A DNA stretch of 64,000 nucleotides from Oscillospiraceae bacterium (GCA_009780435.1 WRAB01000004.1:1-64000); one strand, 5' to 3'; counted from the first letter of the stretch, positions 1 to 8,859 are shown. A program made the numbers and translations. The notes: generated from the letters alone by a model not told the origin.

Positions 1-444
1 ACCCGTGCGCAGGTGGCGCGGATGCTCTGGAACATGGCGGGCCAGCCCCCGGTGGCGTTCAGTCCCATATTTACTGACGTACCCGCCACAGCGCCTGACT
101 GGTATCGCGATGCCGTTATCTGGGCCGGCACCAACGGGATTGTCCTGGGCTATCAGGGGCGGTTTAACTCTCATGAAAACATCACGAGAGAGCAGTTTGC
201 GATCATGATGTTCCGCTACGCCCAGTTCACCGGGCAAAATACCACGGTACCGGGGAACTTTAATCTCAACCAGTTCACCGACCAAGGCGCCATCAGCGAA
301 TGGGCGCTGCGATACGTGCGTTGGGCCGTATACAACGGCCTCATCACTGGCACCCCAGACGCCAGGATTGCACCCCAAGGCACCGCAGATCGAGCGGAAG
401 CCGCGACGATCCTAATGCGGTTTATGCAGCGGTTTAGTGCGTAA
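1..444 (+). CDS. SLH-domain surface protein, C-terminal part (5' end outside window)
   Basis: The open frame runs in from base 1 and stops with TAA at 442-444. The visible 147 residues are S-layer homology (SLH) repeats: the end of one (TRAQVARMLWNMAG), a complete second starting at FTDVPATAPDWYRDAV and ending near REQFAIMMFRYAQ, and a complete third starting at FTDQGAISEWALRYVRWA and ending at RAEAATILMRFMQ. SLH triplets bind pyruvylated secondary wall polymers and anchor proteins to the cell surface. The function of the missing N-terminal part cannot be inferred. A terminator hairpin follows directly. Three further SLH proteins lie in this window. Confidence 0.9.
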   Translation, partial: TRAQVARMLWNMAGQPPVAFSPIFTDVPATAPDWYRDAVIWAGTNGIVLGYQGRFNSHENITREQFAIMMFRYAQFTGQNTTVPGNFNLNQFTDQGAISEWALRYVRWAVYNGLITGTPDARIAPQGTADRAEAATILMRFMQRFSA

Positions 445-457
445 TCTTAATAGTAAT

Positions 458-488
458 AAGCCCGGTGCAGATTTTCTGCACCGGGCTT
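458..488. terminator. Rho-independent terminator hairpin between convergent genes
   Basis: Perfect inverted repeat: AAGCCCGGTGCAG pairs with CTGCACCGGGCTT across a short T-rich loop. It lies between the SLH gene (+) and mutY (-) and could serve either. Confidence 0.7.
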
Positions 489-594
489 CAGCGTTTCGCA
501 CCTCTCCTTGCCCTCTTTCGTAAAGAGGGTGCCGCCCGCAGGCGGCGGGTGTTTTCCACTCATAGCGCGACAATTAGGCGTATTTGCTCCAAAT

Positions 595-1650
595 CTACCC
601 CAAAAACTGCCGAAACGCCGTAGGCAACGCCACGCGGTCAGACCGCATGTCCTTGTCCGCCCAGACAAACCGTGCGCTCTGCGTCCGGCACTGAATATAA
701 TAGCCGATCATGTGCCACTCCACGTGGGTGAAGACGTGTTTTTTTTGGCTGGATCGGGTGAGTTCCAGCGGCTCCACGCCCCAGCTTGCGGCCAGGGCCA
801 GGGCCGCATCTTCGTCCAGTTGACCAGGGACATTGGGCAGCGCCCACAGGCCGCCCAGGAGGCCCGTATCGCCCCGTTTTTCCACCGCCAGGGTCTCACC
901 CGAAGTGAGGATAAACACGGTTTTCTCCTCCATCCGGCGCGCCTTTTTTTTCGCCCGCACCGGATAGGCAAGTTGTGTGCCAGCCGCCTGCGCCCGACAG
1001 AGGGAGACAAGGGGACAATCCCCACACCGGGGCGCGCCGTTGGGAAGACAAATCGTGGCCCCCAGTTCCATGATAGCTTGGTTGAGCGCCCCCGGATCGG
1101 TGCCGTGATAGAGGTGCGACAGATTCTCCGTGATCTGCATTCGCACGGCGGGAATATCCACACAGTCCGTCGTGGCCATAAGGCGGGCATAGACCCGGAG
1201 CACGTTGCCATCTACGGCGGGATAGGGGAGGCCGAAGCAGATAGAGCCGATGGCCCCGGCAGTATAGGGGCCGATACCGGGCAGAGCCAGAATCTCTCGG
1301 TGGGTGTGCGGGAATACGCCGCCGTACTCTGTCACGATTACCTGGGCGGCCCGTTTTAAATTTTTGGCCCGATTATAATAGCCCAGACCCTCCCACAGCT
1401 TTAATAGCCTGTCGTCATCTGCCTGGGCTAGGGCTGGGATCGTCGGCAAGGCGTCTAGGAAACGGGTATAGTACCCCCGCACGGCCTCTACACGGGTCTG
1501 TTGGAGCATGATTTCCGACAGCCAGACCCGGTAGGGGTCTTGATCCCGCCGCCAGGGTAGCTCTCTGGCATTTGCCCGATACCAGGGCAGAATCAGTGCC
1601 GGGATTTGGCCGAGTAACGTATGAACTTCATAGTTTTTGATAAATTTCAT
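595..1650 (-). CDS. mutY: A/G-specific adenine DNA glycosylase MutY
   Basis: MutY removes adenine mispaired with 8-oxoguanine (base excision repair). The 351-residue protein has the family layout: the motif SEIMLQQTRV with catalytic Glu46, a helix-hairpin-helix LPGIGPYTAGAI followed by catalytic Asp147 in AVDGNV, then a 4Fe-4S loop with Cys201, Cys209, Cys212 and Cys218. A NUDIX-like C-terminal domain of about 110 residues, thought to read 8-oxoG, follows. The spacing Cys-x7-Cys-x2-Cys-x5-Cys fits Firmicute MutY. No strong Shine-Dalgarno is visible before the ATG. It is divergent from the HAD gene. Confidence 0.95.
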   Translation of the reverse strand: MKFIKNYEVHTLLGQIPALILPWYRANARELPWRRDQDPYRVWLSEIMLQQTRVEAVRGYYTRFLDALPTIPALAQADDDRLLKLWEGLGYYNRAKNLKRAAQVIVTEYGGVFPHTHREILALPGIGPYTAGAIGSICFGLPYPAVDGNVLRVYARLMATTDCVDIPAVRMQITENLSHLYHGTDPGALNQAIMELGATICLPNGAPRCGDCPLVSLCRAQAAGTQLAYPVRAKKKARRMEEKTVFILTSGETLAVEKRGDTGLLGGLWALPNVPGQLDEDAALALAASWGVEPLELTRSSQKKHVFTHVEWHMIGYYIQCRTQSARFVWADKDMRSDRVALPTAFRQFLG

Positions 1651-1743
1651 GGTACCAGTCTATCAGAAAGTACACCGACTGACAAGATGGCGCGTAACGA
1701 TAGATTTTGGCGTAAAAATCTGCTAAAATACGGTGGAAGGGAA

Positions 1744-2586
1744 GTGACTGACTTGCAGCGCTATGCAAAATATCTATTCGTATCCGATGTAGACGGCACT
1801 CTGGCCCATTTTCAAGATATCCCTCGGCGCAATGTGGAGGTGATTGAGGCATTTATCGCCCAGGGCGGGATATTTTCTATTTGCACCGGCAGAGCGTTTG
1901 CGTCTCTCCGGGAGATGGTGCACCAAGTGGCGGTCAACGCCCCGGTGGTCACCTTAAACGGCGCCACGCTATACGATTGGCAGGCGGATCGACCGCTCTT
2001 TACCGTGGATTTGCCCCCTGCGGGCAAGGAGATCTTAGCGCCCGTCCTCGAGGCGTTCCCAGAGGCCGGGGTGATGCTCGTCACAGAGGACAACTATTTC
2101 GTCCTACGGGACGGCAGGGCAATTGATCCCCAGGTGGAGGCCCATTTGGAAGAACTGATTGGCATGATGCGACATTTTAAAATCTGTACGCCGGAGACCG
2201 CGCCGAAAGCGTGGAGCAAATATATCTTCCACGTACCTCCGGTGCGCGCCCAAGCAGTGGTGGATTTCTGCAAAAATCTTCCGGGTGCGGATGATTTGGC
2301 AATATTTCAAACCCAGACGGGTCATATTGATGTAATGTCCGCCCAAGGCATCAAAGGACAAGGTCTCAGACGGTTGGCGGATCATATGGGGATTGACCTC
2401 GCCCACACCGGGGCCGTGGGGGATCACTATAACGATCTGGACATGCTCGAAACCGCCGCCTGGAGCGCCGCCGTCCAGGGCGCACCCGACGCGCTCATCC
2501 AAGCGGCGGACTATGTGACCTGTTCCTTCGAACAAGGCGCAACAGGAGATGCGCTAGAGCGGTTTATGGCGTGGATTGATAAATAA
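1744..2586 (+). CDS. Cof-type HAD-IIB family hydrolase
   Basis: Predicted cytoplasmic phosphatase acting on sugar phosphates or similar small substrates. HAD motif I is SDVDGTL, motif II lies in TLNGATL, and motif IV is AVGDHYNDLDML near the C-terminus. The large cap between motifs II and III is typical of the Cof/YidA (IIB) branch. The frame is open from 1621, but I choose the GTG at 1744: a GGTGGAAGG Shine-Dalgarno stands at 1732-1740 and the protein then begins just before the catalytic core, as in the family. Length is 280 residues. The substrate cannot be told from sequence. A strong terminator follows. Confidence 0.85.
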   Translation: MTDLQRYAKYLFVSDVDGTLAHFQDIPRRNVEVIEAFIAQGGIFSICTGRAFASLREMVHQVAVNAPVVTLNGATLYDWQADRPLFTVDLPPAGKEILAPVLEAFPEAGVMLVTEDNYFVLRDGRAIDPQVEAHLEELIGMMRHFKICTPETAPKAWSKYIFHVPPVRAQAVVDFCKNLPGADDLAIFQTQTGHIDVMSAQGIKGQGLRRLADHMGIDLAHTGAVGDHYNDLDMLETAAWSAAVQGAPDALIQAADYVTCSFEQGATGDALERFMAWIDK

Positions 2587-2595
2587 ACCACCTAA

Positions 2596-2629
2596 AAAAC
2601 AGCGTTTGCCTTTTGGCAAACGCTGTTTT
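2596..2629. terminator. Bidirectional rho-independent terminator
   Basis: A 15-bp perfect stem (AAAACAGCGTTTGCC with its complement) and a TTTT loop, flanked by A and T runs. It separates the convergent HAD gene and XpaC-like gene. Confidence 0.85.
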
Positions 2630-2645
2630 AAACGCACTTATTTCA

Positions 2646-3656
2646 TTATTGCATCATCCCATCACGTAGAAACCCGTCTTTTTTCAGCATCTGCTCCAAC
2701 ACCTGGATATCGCTCTCAATATCTAAGGCGTCCTCCTTGTACAGGGCGTCGGACTGATGGGTGAAGCCTGTGACCAGACGGCCCAGCACCTCTTGGATAT
2801 TCGCTTTTGCAGCGGTAATATTCTCGCCGGCCACAGCTTTCTGCTCCAATTCACAATAGGAACGCATCAGCTTTAGCGTGGTGGGCAAATAATAGTTGAG
2901 GAACCCGCGAATCTGGGGCATTTTTTCCGGTTTATCCCGGACGGATTTAAATATCTGGGCGGTGATGGCCTCAATCTCCTCGACTTGCTTGGAGATATCC
3001 ACATCTCGAATCCGGTTGCGAATCTGACCGATTTCCAGGATAATCTTTTGGAACTCATCCGCGTTTTCCATCTCTTGCTCCGCCCGGCGGACAGCGGTTC
3101 GTTCGTCTATATCTCGTTTCAAGAGGGTGAGGGCGTGGCCGGAGCGGACGAAATGACAGGTCTCCGCGTCCAGAAAAGCGACTTCGCCAAAGCGTCCCTG
3201 GACAATCATATTGTCTAGATCCCGGGTGACCCGTCCGACAGGTCGCCCCGTGGTTTTCGCGATATTCAGAATGGAGTAGTGCTGGTTTACACCGATAATG
3301 ACCTCGTATCGCTCAAATCGCCGCTCTTGCCGGAGGGTAAGGAAATAGGCGAGGAACATGGCGAGACCGACAAAAGTGCGGACTGCGACGGCGAGGACTT
3401 CTCTGACCGCGGCAAAGGTAGAGAGTTGCAAGGTAATCGCATTCCAGAGAAAATCAGCACTGCCCCAGAGGAGGAGCAGAATACCGCAGGCGATTAACAT
3501 GAATTTGAAGGGCCGTGTAGGACGTCTCGTGCTCAATCTGCGAAACAGCGCGAAAAGGGCCAGGGGCCAAATGGGGATGAGATACACGACAGCGGACAGC
3601 GCCACACCAATGGGGAGCCAAGCCGAGTTCTTTTTCTTTTTTTGTTTTGTCTTCAT
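2646..3656 (-). CDS. XpaC-like (5-bromo-4-chloroindolyl phosphate hydrolysis family) membrane protein
   Basis: 336 residues. A lysine-rich N-terminus is followed by about three hydrophobic helices (roughly 13-35, 50-72 and 85-105). A long cytoplasmic region ends in the conserved block RGFLNYYLPTTLKLMRSY, the hallmark of the XpaC family. In several Firmicutes XpaC lies next to TelA and is linked to envelope stress; here it stands alone. The biochemical role is not established. An unrelated middle part (GVNQHYSILNIAKTTGRPVG) resembles a small winged-helix-like segment. The start has a GGAGGAG Shine-Dalgarno. Confidence 0.7.
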   Translation of the reverse strand: MKTKQKKKKNSAWLPIGVALSAVVYLIPIWPLALFALFRRLSTRRPTRPFKFMLIACGILLLLWGSADFLWNAITLQLSTFAAVREVLAVAVRTFVGLAMFLAYFLTLRQERRFERYEVIIGVNQHYSILNIAKTTGRPVGRVTRDLDNMIVQGRFGEVAFLDAETCHFVRSGHALTLLKRDIDERTAVRRAEQEMENADEFQKIILEIGQIRNRIRDVDISKQVEEIEAITAQIFKSVRDKPEKMPQIRGFLNYYLPTTLKLMRSYCELEQKAVAGENITAAKANIQEVLGRLVTGFTHQSDALYKEDALDIESDIQVLEQMLKKDGFLRDGMMQ

Positions 3657-3787
3657 CAGCGATACGCTCCTCCAAATAATAGGAAATAAGTAACACGCCC
3701 TGTTTTTGACTACGATACATAGGATATAAGATTTATATTAGATCAAAAAGGGGAGATAGATTAGAAATAGATTAGAACAGATCAAAA

Positions 3788-4984
3788 TTAGTCCGTGAAG
3801 TCAACGTAGCGGAGCGTACCTGTTCCCCTGGGGTAGAGACTGAGGTCCCAAGTGTAGTCCAACTCCACCATCATGACCTCGTCGGAAAGAAACAGGGTGT
3901 TTTCCGGACCGTACTGGGGCAGGAGAGAGATATCCATATGGTAGTATATCCCGTCGATGCTCACCAAGTTCCAGGCGTGGCGCTGTCCCGCCCGCTCTCC
4001 CAGGACCACGTGGGATTCAATCTGTAACAGTTCCAAAATGGCCTTGAAGGCCATGGCGAACCCCTCGCTGGAGGCGTAGCCATCTACCAGCGCCCCATAG
4101 GCCGTGGCGCTGATGGAACGGGGGCGGATCAGATTTACCGGGGGTACCTCCGGTAGATCAAAATCCGGCGGAATTTGGGCGGCCAGGGTTTCAGCCAGCC
4201 AGATCAACTCTTGGGGTAGGGGGAGATCATCCGGCAAATCATCTATCAGAGTCTCAGCGGCTTGGCGCAGATCACGTTCCATCCGGGGCAGATCGTCGTC
4301 CGGGTCAAAGCCGAAATAGAGCTCCACCACGGCGATCCGCTGGGCGCCGGTGCCGGAACTGGGGTAGAGGCTGATCTGTACCCTGGGCAGGGTAATCACA
4401 TCCAGGGCTTGGCTGAAATAGATATCCCGGATGCTCTGCTCCAAGAGCGCTACACTGGCAACAGAGGTGGGGGAGAGCATGGCCAGATACGTCTCGCCGT
4501 CCCGGAGAATCCGCTCCAAGAGCGTAGTGGCGCCGAGGACACTGTGTACGATCCGTACATCCACAACTTGTTCCACTGTCCGCTGGTACGAGATGGTGAG
4601 TTCCAGCTCCGCATAGGCCTGGCCCTGGCCGTCAAATAAGATGCGGTGAGAGAACACGCTGCCCATATAAGCTACCAAGGGGTCCGTCGAGACCTCCCGC
4701 ACGGCATCGGCGACGACGGATTCTACCCCGTAGTCGTCTATTTGGGCAATGCGAAACAGACCCTGCTCCACATGGGTCTGCACCATGTCCCGCATGGCCC
4801 GCTCCAGTTCATGCTGGGTGTTGACCGTGATGAAGTCCCCGTCGTCTTGGGGCGGGGCAGGTTCAACTTGATGGGGGGTTATATTGAGACGGCTGGTTTC
4901 AATCAAGGCATTGCAACCGGAGAGGGCGATCAGCAGAAACACCGTCAGCAAGAGGAGCACAAGGTTCCGCCGTGTACGTCTCAT
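3788..4984 (-). CDS. Lipoprotein with degenerate transglutaminase-like domain (Cys replaced by Ser)
   Basis: 398 residues from the ATG at 4984. This start is preferred over the upstream ATG at 4996, because the AAAGGA Shine-Dalgarno abuts 4996 but lies 12 nt before 4984. The N-terminus is a lipoprotein signal peptide with lipobox LSGC (Cys24). The C-terminal region matches the bacterial transglutaminase-like fold: AYGALVDGYASSEGFA, then RHAWNLVSIDGIYYHMD. Family members have Cys in the position taken here by Ser306, while His336 and Asp351 are kept. It is therefore probably not a cysteine protease or transglutaminase, but a binding domain or altered enzyme. The start region sits in a long inverted repeat. 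Confidence 0.7.
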   Translation of the reverse strand: MRRTRRNLVLLLLTVFLLIALSGCNALIETSRLNITPHQVEPAPPQDDGDFITVNTQHELERAMRDMVQTHVEQGLFRIAQIDDYGVESVVADAVREVSTDPLVAYMGSVFSHRILFDGQGQAYAELELTISYQRTVEQVVDVRIVHSVLGATTLLERILRDGETYLAMLSPTSVASVALLEQSIRDIYFSQALDVITLPRVQISLYPSSGTGAQRIAVVELYFGFDPDDDLPRMERDLRQAAETLIDDLPDDLPLPQELIWLAETLAAQIPPDFDLPEVPPVNLIRPRSISATAYGALVDGYASSEGFAMAFKAILELLQIESHVVLGERAGQRHAWNLVSIDGIYYHMDISLLPQYGPENTLFLSDEVMMVELDYTWDLSLYPRGTGTLRYVDFTD

Positions 4985-4987
4985 ATT

Positions 4988-5049
4988 AAAGTCCATTCCT
5001 TTCGCTAACGTCTCAGGCACAAAAAGACCATGAAAAAGGAATGGACTTT
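4988..5049 (-). promoter_or_regulatory. 15-bp inverted repeat enclosing the lipoprotein ribosome-binding site
   Basis: Bases 4988-5002 and 5035-5049 are perfect complements with a 32-nt spacer. In minus-strand RNA the 3' arm contains the AAAGGA Shine-Dalgarno of the lipoprotein gene, so folding would hide it. A role in translational control is inference. Confidence 0.45.
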
Positions 5050-5095
5050 TTGTGCATCAATTGTGGTTCCCCGCAGGGGGAACAATTGGCACATC
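5050..5095. repeat. Interrupted palindrome upstream of lipoprotein gene
   Basis: An inverted repeat centred on GTTCCCC-GCA-GGGGGAAC extends outward through CAATTGT/ACAATTG and TGTGC/GCACA. It lies 3' of the LUD gene and may terminate it, but no clear T-run follows. Confidence 0.4.
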
Positions 5096-5121
5096 ACAAA
5101 GTATTAACGCGTATTTTCACG

Positions 5122-5718
5122 CTAATACCCCAACGCCTCGTCTACGATGACTACTTCTACGTGGCCGATGCCAGCCGGCGGCTGCTCCAAGGTGACAAAG
5201 ACGCGGCAGATGCGCTCTTCTGCGTTGCAGTCATGGCACTTGACCTCTCCTACGGCGCAGGGGGTGTTCTTGCCCAGGCGGCGGACGTTTAAGGGGCTTG
5301 CCACGTTTCTGGCCCGCCACATGGCGGCCTCGTCATCGACGGCAATCTTGTTGGTACCGATGACGATGTACAATCTCTCGTGGCCGAAGCACATACTTCT
5401 GACCCGGTTGCCGGAGCCGTCAATGTTGATGATCTGCCCCGATTCGCTGACGCCGTTGGCGCTCATGAGATAGACATCGGCATCATAGGCCTGGGGGAAG
5501 ACCTCTTTACCCTGTTCCCAGTGCCAGTAGACGTCACACTGCTCTGTGAGCCGAGGATAGATATCCAGCTCCTTAATGGTGATCGCCCCGCCGATGCCGA
5601 CAGACTTTGCGCCGACCTCAGAGAGCAGATACTGGGCGGCGGATTCCCTGTCCGAGAACTGACTGACATGAAATCCACGCTGTTTCAAATTCTCCACAGT
5701 GCGTGCTACGTTTGCCAT
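5122..5718 (-). CDS. LUD-domain protein (lactate utilization/LutC-YkgG-like)
   Basis: 198 residues covering a LUD (DUF162) domain. It starts MANVARTVENLKQRGFHV, continues with the glycine-rich GIGGAITIKELDIYP and the block NIDGSGNRVRSMCFGHER, and ends with a cysteine cluster near CAVGEVKCHDCNAEERIC. LutC is part of the LutABC iron-sulfur lactate oxidation system, but no lutA or lutB lies nearby. Stand-alone copies of this family are common in Clostridia and their function is unknown. The Shine-Dalgarno GGAGGG stands before the ATG. Confidence 0.75.
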   Translation of the reverse strand: MANVARTVENLKQRGFHVSQFSDRESAAQYLLSEVGAKSVGIGGAITIKELDIYPRLTEQCDVYWHWEQGKEVFPQAYDADVYLMSANGVSESGQIINIDGSGNRVRSMCFGHERLYIVIGTNKIAVDDEAAMWRARNVASPLNVRRLGKNTPCAVGEVKCHDCNAEERICRVFVTLEQPPAGIGHVEVVIVDEALGY

Positions 5719-5750
5719 ATTGAGATGCCCTCCTTCATGTGTTTGTGTGT

Positions 5751-5773
5751 TCTCCCGCCTGGGGCGGGGGAGA
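5751..5773. repeat. GC-rich palindrome (CCCCGCC/GGCGGGG family)
   Basis: TCTCCCGCC pairs with GGCGGGGGAGA, between the topoisomerase A gene and the LUD gene. It resembles palindromes at 11022, 26324, 39083 and 53002. Confidence 0.5.
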
Positions 5774-5783
5774 CAGCGTCATA

Positions 5784-8033
5784 TTAACGATCCAGCAGAT
5801 CAATTTGCTGTTCGTCCATGTCCTCCTCTTTGAGGAGCGCTCCCGCTACGGGGATACTGCGAGCCCTGTACCGGGCGGTGTTGATCATACTGGACTGGGT
5901 GAGGAAATTTGCCGCCTTGAGTTGATATTTGGCCTTTTTCAAGGTCATGACCCCCACCCCCTGGGTGGCCCGGGAGGATTTGGGGGCGAGGAGAGAGGTG
6001 TCAATCAAGATTGCCCGGCCCTCAGTCGAATATACCACAATATCTGTCTCCTCCCGGAGGGATAGGATGGTTTTTACGGGGCTGTGATCGGAATAGGCCC
6101 CTGTGAGCTTTTTCCGGTTGGTTTTCGTCTCGTAGGATTTCGTCTCCACGCGGGCCACTTTGCCGTTTTCAAAGAAGAACAGGAGATTGCCCTTGTAATC
6201 CCCCGGCACGTCTAAGAAAATCACCCGTTCCCCTTCGTCCATGCCTAAGGCGGTGGGGAGGTATGTCCCCAACAGAGAGGCTTTGGAGTCGTCAAAGTCA
6301 CTGGCACGGGTCTTGTAGACCTGACACCGGTCAGTGAAGATGAGTAGCTCATCTCTGTTGGTGGCCTCTATCTGTTGGCTGGGGCCGTCGCCCTCTTTGT
6401 ACTTCTGCTCGGCGCTCATCCGCAGGGATTGGGGGGTGATCTTTTTGAAATAGCCCTCCTGGGAGAGGAACAGGGTGACGGGGTAGTCCGGGGTCTCCTC
6501 CGCCTCTTGATAGTCGTCGATCTCCTCGGCGTAGACGATGCCGGTTTTCCGCTCTGCGCTGTACTGCTTGACCACCTGTTTGAGCTCGTCAATGATGATC
6601 TTTTTGACCCGGCTTTTTTTGCTTAAAATATCCTCTAAGTCTAAGATGTCGCCCTCTAACCCCTCCGTCTCCTTGGTGCGTTTGAGGAGATACTCCCGGT
6701 TGATGTTCCGCAGACGGATCTCCGCCACGTACTCGGCCTGGACCGCGTCGATGCCGAACCCGATCATCAGATTGGGGACCACCTCCGCCTCCTGTTCCGT
6801 GTCCCGGATAATGGCGATGGCCCGGTCAATGTCCAGGAGGATTTTTTGCAATCCCTGCAATAGGTGGAGGCGGTCTTTTTTCTTTGAGAGGTCGAAAAAG
6901 ACCCGGCGGCGCACACAGTCAATGCGCCAGGCGGTCCACTCGCTTAAAATCTCACCGATGCCCATGACTCTGGGCATCCCGGCCACGAGGATGTTGAAAT
7001 TGCAGGAGAACGTGTCCATGAGAGGGGTCAGGCGGAAGAGCTTCTGCATGAGTTTTTCCGGGTCTGTGCCACGCTTTAGGTCGATAGCGAGTTTCAACCC
7101 TGTCAGATCCGTCTCGTCCCGCATGTCGGCGATCTCCCGGACTTTGCCCGTCTTGACCAAGTCCGCCACCTTGTCCATAATGGCCTCAATCGAGGTAGAG
7201 TAGGGAATTTCGTAGACCTCGATGAGATTGTCCGCCTTTACATATCGCCATCTGGCCCGGACTTTGAATCCGCCCCGCCCGGTTTCGTAGATGGTTTGTA
7301 ACTCCTGGGCGCTGTAGATCAGCTCGCCCCCCGTAGGGAAATCCGGTGCGGTGAGGGTGGAGAGCAGGTCGTGGCTGGGGTCTTGGATAAATTCAATGGT
7401 GGTCTGGCAGACTTCTTTCAAGTTAAATCCGCAGATCATGCTGGCCATGCCCACGGCGATGCCCTGGTTGGCGCTGACCAATACGTTGGGGAAACTGACG
7501 GGGAGGAGGGTGGGCTCTTTGGTGGAGCTGTCGTAGTTATCGACGAAATCTACCGTGTCTTTATCAATATCCCGGAAGAGCTCACCGCAGACGCTGTCCA
7601 GCTTGGCTTCGGTGTACCGGGAGGCGGCGTAGGCCATGTCCCGGGAGTAGGTCTTGCCGAAGTTGCCCTTGGAGTCAATAAAGGGTACCAAAAGCGCCCC
7701 GTTGCCACGGGTGAGGCGCACCATGGTCTCATAGATGGCGCTGTCCCCGTGGGGATTTAAGCGCATGGTCTGGCCCACAATATTGGCGGATTTCTGCCGC
7801 TTGCCCGTGAGGAGCCCCATCTTGTACATGGTATACAGGAGCTTTCTGTGAGAGGGCTTAAACCCGTCGATCTCGGGGATGGCCCGGGAGACGATGACGC
7901 TCATGGCGTAGGGCATATAGTTGACCTCTAACGTGTCAACAATAGGCTGCTCCAACACCTCGGCCCGCAGGCCGATGACGTTTGTGTCGTCTACTTTTTT
8001 ATTGTCTGATTTTGGGTTCTTTTTGGGTGCCAT
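5784..8033 (-). CDS. DNA topoisomerase type II subunit A (ParC/GyrA paralogue)
   Basis: Breakage-reunion subunit of a type IIA topoisomerase. From the ATG at 8033 (AGGAGA Shine-Dalgarno) the protein has 749 residues. The frame is open to 8081, but nothing favours the longer start. Family blocks are clear: MPYAMSVIVSRAIPEIDGFK, the quinolone-region equivalent NPHGDSAIYETMVRL, and the active-site Tyr140 in AASRYTEAKL. The C-terminal beta-pinwheel is short and has no GyrA-box (QRRGGRG), only SRATQGVGVMTLKK, so topoisomerase IV-like activity is likelier than gyrase. Its partner subunit lies upstream, separated by one foreign-looking gene. Both are divergent from textbook GyrA/GyrB, and a canonical gyrase probably exists elsewhere. 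Confidence 0.85.
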   Translation of the reverse strand: MAPKKNPKSDNKKVDDTNVIGLRAEVLEQPIVDTLEVNYMPYAMSVIVSRAIPEIDGFKPSHRKLLYTMYKMGLLTGKRQKSANIVGQTMRLNPHGDSAIYETMVRLTRGNGALLVPFIDSKGNFGKTYSRDMAYAASRYTEAKLDSVCGELFRDIDKDTVDFVDNYDSSTKEPTLLPVSFPNVLVSANQGIAVGMASMICGFNLKEVCQTTIEFIQDPSHDLLSTLTAPDFPTGGELIYSAQELQTIYETGRGGFKVRARWRYVKADNLIEVYEIPYSTSIEAIMDKVADLVKTGKVREIADMRDETDLTGLKLAIDLKRGTDPEKLMQKLFRLTPLMDTFSCNFNILVAGMPRVMGIGEILSEWTAWRIDCVRRRVFFDLSKKKDRLHLLQGLQKILLDIDRAIAIIRDTEQEAEVVPNLMIGFGIDAVQAEYVAEIRLRNINREYLLKRTKETEGLEGDILDLEDILSKKSRVKKIIIDELKQVVKQYSAERKTGIVYAEEIDDYQEAEETPDYPVTLFLSQEGYFKKITPQSLRMSAEQKYKEGDGPSQQIEATNRDELLIFTDRCQVYKTRASDFDDSKASLLGTYLPTALGMDEGERVIFLDVPGDYKGNLLFFFENGKVARVETKSYETKTNRKKLTGAYSDHSPVKTILSLREETDIVVYSTEGRAILIDTSLLAPKSSRATQGVGVMTLKKAKYQLKAANFLTQSSMINTARYRARSIPVAGALLKEEDMDEQQIDLLDR

Positions 8034-8090
8034 GTATGTAATCTCTCCTATGAACAGGTTTTCTGTATTGGTTTTGGGCAACTAATAGAA

Positions 8091-8831
8091 TCATATTTCA
8101 AAACTCTTTTGACATGTGACATGCTCGGCAAAATTTTGCGAAAATGTAAGGAAGTAAGAGAAAGTTTGAAAATACCTTCTACCTTGAATATCATCAAACT
8201 CGATGCGAAATTTACATTCACTCATTTCATCAACTTGGTGTATAACACATAGCTCTAAACTTTGACCAGTAATTATCCCACTCAACTGTGCAGGCTCTTT
8301 CATCATAGTATTGGTAACTGCTATTGCTCTCATCACACCACCCAGATTTCTGATAACGACATTTACAGCGTAAATGTCACTTTGGTCATCTTGGTTATGT
8401 AGCAATAGATCCACGATACGCTCCCGAACATTTCCGGGTTCATTTAGGAGGAAATGGTAGGCTCCCCCTCCTCCTCCCGTCAACAGTATGCAGTGCTCGG
8501 AATAGTGTTCTGACGGCATTGCAGCTTTGGAACATATGACATCAGCGCATGGCATGAGTCTTAATCGCTCTTGCTCTTTTAATTCTGTTTGCATTTGTTT
8601 ATGCTGAAGGCTATTTTGCCTAGCGGTAAAAGAAAACGCTATTAATGTAGCTACAATTCCAAGGATTCCACCCATATAAGAAGCCCAAAAAGACAGCCAT
8701 TCCCTATTACCTAAGCCCTCTGCTGTTGGAATAATTACCAGAGTATTTAAAAACAACACATTTATTAGCGCCGGAGTTAGCAAAACTATTATAGCAAGCA
8801 CCCATAAAACCCTAGCAATATCTTTACTCAA
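8091..8831 (-). CDS. Unknown two-helix membrane protein between topoisomerase subunits
   Basis: 246 residues with TTG start, decided by an excellent GGGGAGGA Shine-Dalgarno 6 nt upstream. Two hydrophobic segments (about 8-32 and 48-68) are followed by a charged stretch (QNSLQHKQMQTELKEQERLR, likely a short coiled coil) and a soluble domain of about 150 residues. I recognise no family. The architecture (two helices, then a cytoplasmic domain) recalls uncharacterised accessory or defence-associated membrane proteins, but that is only a resemblance. The gene is visibly A+T-richer than both neighbours, suggesting insertion into a former two-gene topoisomerase operon. Confidence 0.6.
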   Translation of the reverse strand: MSKDIARVLWVLAIIVLLTPALINVLFLNTLVIIPTAEGLGNREWLSFWASYMGGILGIVATLIAFSFTARQNSLQHKQMQTELKEQERLRLMPCADVICSKAAMPSEHYSEHCILLTGGGGGAYHFLLNEPGNVRERIVDLLLHNQDDQSDIYAVNVVIRNLGGVMRAIAVTNTMMKEPAQLSGIITGQSLELCVIHQVDEMSECKFRIEFDDIQGRRYFQTFSYFLTFSQNFAEHVTCQKSFEI

Positions 8832-8859
8832 ATTAGTCCTCCCCTAAAAAAGCGCACCC

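Noticed and set aside
508..1359. Long + strand ORF opposite mutY
   Set aside because: Lies fully antisense to a MutY with all catalytic motifs; its translation has no recognisable domain.
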